From: Protostelium mycophagum
Taxonomy: Eukaryota; Evosea; Variosea; Protosteliida; Protosteliaceae
DNA: 34,537 nt
Assembly: GCA_002081555.1 (NCBI GenBank)
Contig: MZNV01001299.1
Location: forward strand, 1 to 34,537
Reading direction: 5' to 3'
The translations under genes and the position numbers were made by a program. The notes under the pieces are model-generated. The model saw only the letters and a program-made list of their open reading frames with translations. It was not told the DNA's origin and made no database searches. Numbering within the stretch: the stretch's first letter is position 1; each line of letters starts with the position of its first letter. Of this stretch, positions 34,078 to 34,537 are shown piece after piece.

Positions 34078-34537
34078 TTATATGATGTAGCTGTCATCAT
34101 CGCCCTTACCAAGGTGGGGAGAATAAGAGTACAAGTTATTGTTGATTTGCATTTCTGAAGGCTCAGTTAGTGACACAGAGGAATACAATTGTAATTCTTT
34201 GACAATATCTTTGCTTGTTATTCTGTTGCCTTCATTATTCTCCCAACTGTTGTGTAACTCAGCTGAGATGGGATGACAGATGACTCACCATCTCTGCATG
34301 ATCGAGTTGTGAAGTTCTTCGCCTTTGTTCACAAGTCTACCCCCTTTTGTGACATATTCTTTAATCTATCATTGATCTTCAGAATAAGCTGACTCATTAA
34401 AATGAAATGCCCACCTCATGTTCTTTCATGTTACCGTAAGGTGTCTCTCCGTCATTTATCACTTCCCAGAATAGCACACCAAAAGACCAAATATCTGAAG
34501 AACAACTATATTCCTTTCTGCTCAGAACCTCTGGTGC
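34078..34537 (-). CDS. Protein tyrosine kinase, C-terminal lobe (partial)
   Basis: The window edge cuts the gene in the activation-loop region. The exon at the edge reads [20 protein letters not shown] and [17 protein letters not shown]: the APE motif, the DxWSFG motif of helix F and the GxxPY motif typical of tyrosine kinases. The next exon has [20 protein letters not shown] and [18 protein letters not shown], matching the C-x-x-x-I-x-M-x-x-C-W...R-P block with Thr-Ser in place of Pro-containing RP. A Ser/Tyr-rich tail ([16 protein letters not shown]) ends in TAA at 34078-34080. The final tyrosines could be docking sites. Upstream domains, and thus receptor or cytosolic type, lie beyond the window. 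Confidence 0.82.

Overview
The window is nuclear DNA from a eukaryote with a compact, gene-dense, intron-rich genome. I count about a dozen protein genes in 34.5 kb, on both strands, nearly all split by GT-AG introns of about 40 to 180 nt. Reading frames stay in phase across most of these introns, and TAA, TAG and TGA all act as stops. The gene set (a tyrosine kinase catalytic domain, a supervillin-like protein with villin headpiece, a cation-dependent mannose-6-phosphate-receptor-like protein, a LIN54/tesmin CXC protein, a lysosomal acid lipase) points to a holozoan, either an early-branching animal such as a sponge or a unicellular relative of animals. This placement is an inference from families, not from a species match.

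Layout. 1-900: 3' ends of two weakly supported genes. 1152-2150 (-): mannose-6-phosphate-receptor-like protein. 2686-11320 (-): a long block with a Clu domain, TPR-like region, leucine-rich repeats, a ubiquitin-conjugating (UBC) domain and a C-terminal CCCH zinc finger; I list it as two segments, but splice phase suggests one giant gene. 11485-12063 (-): small acidic unknown protein. 12064-12862: mostly empty, with a possible relic of a PI3/PI4-kinase active site. 12863-14159 (-): TruA/PUSL1-type tRNA pseudouridine synthase. 14359-15745 (-): LIN54-like CXC protein. 15896-17743 (+): secreted-start EGF plus seven-helix membrane protein, whose largest intron holds a 5S rRNA gene. 17839-21728 (-): large protein whose end resembles the alpha-COP C terminus. 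22088-22526 (-): doubtful small gene. 22678-27715 (+): supervillin-like actin-binding protein. 27991-29631 (+): secreted CBM9-like protein with a 95-bp tandem duplication near its start. 29953-31443 (+): acid lipase with in-frame stops only in its 5' half. 31824-33953 (+): phytanoyl-CoA dioxygenase-like protein with HEAT-like repeats. 34078-34537 (-): C-lobe of a tyrosine kinase, running off the window.

The most interesting signals lie between the exons. A 13-nt sequence, TGACTGGTTGTAG or its one-base variant TGACTCGTTGTAG, ends at least five introns and looks like a branch point fused to the 3' splice site. An exact 14-nt palindrome, TGATGACGTCATCA, occurs five times, each time inside an intron and in four cases at a splice junction. 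The 5' half of the lipase shows conserved Gly and Trp codons changed as if by G-to-A. The probable Clu-TPR-LRR-UBC-CCCH architecture is not one I know. No virus-like or retroelement copies were recognised.
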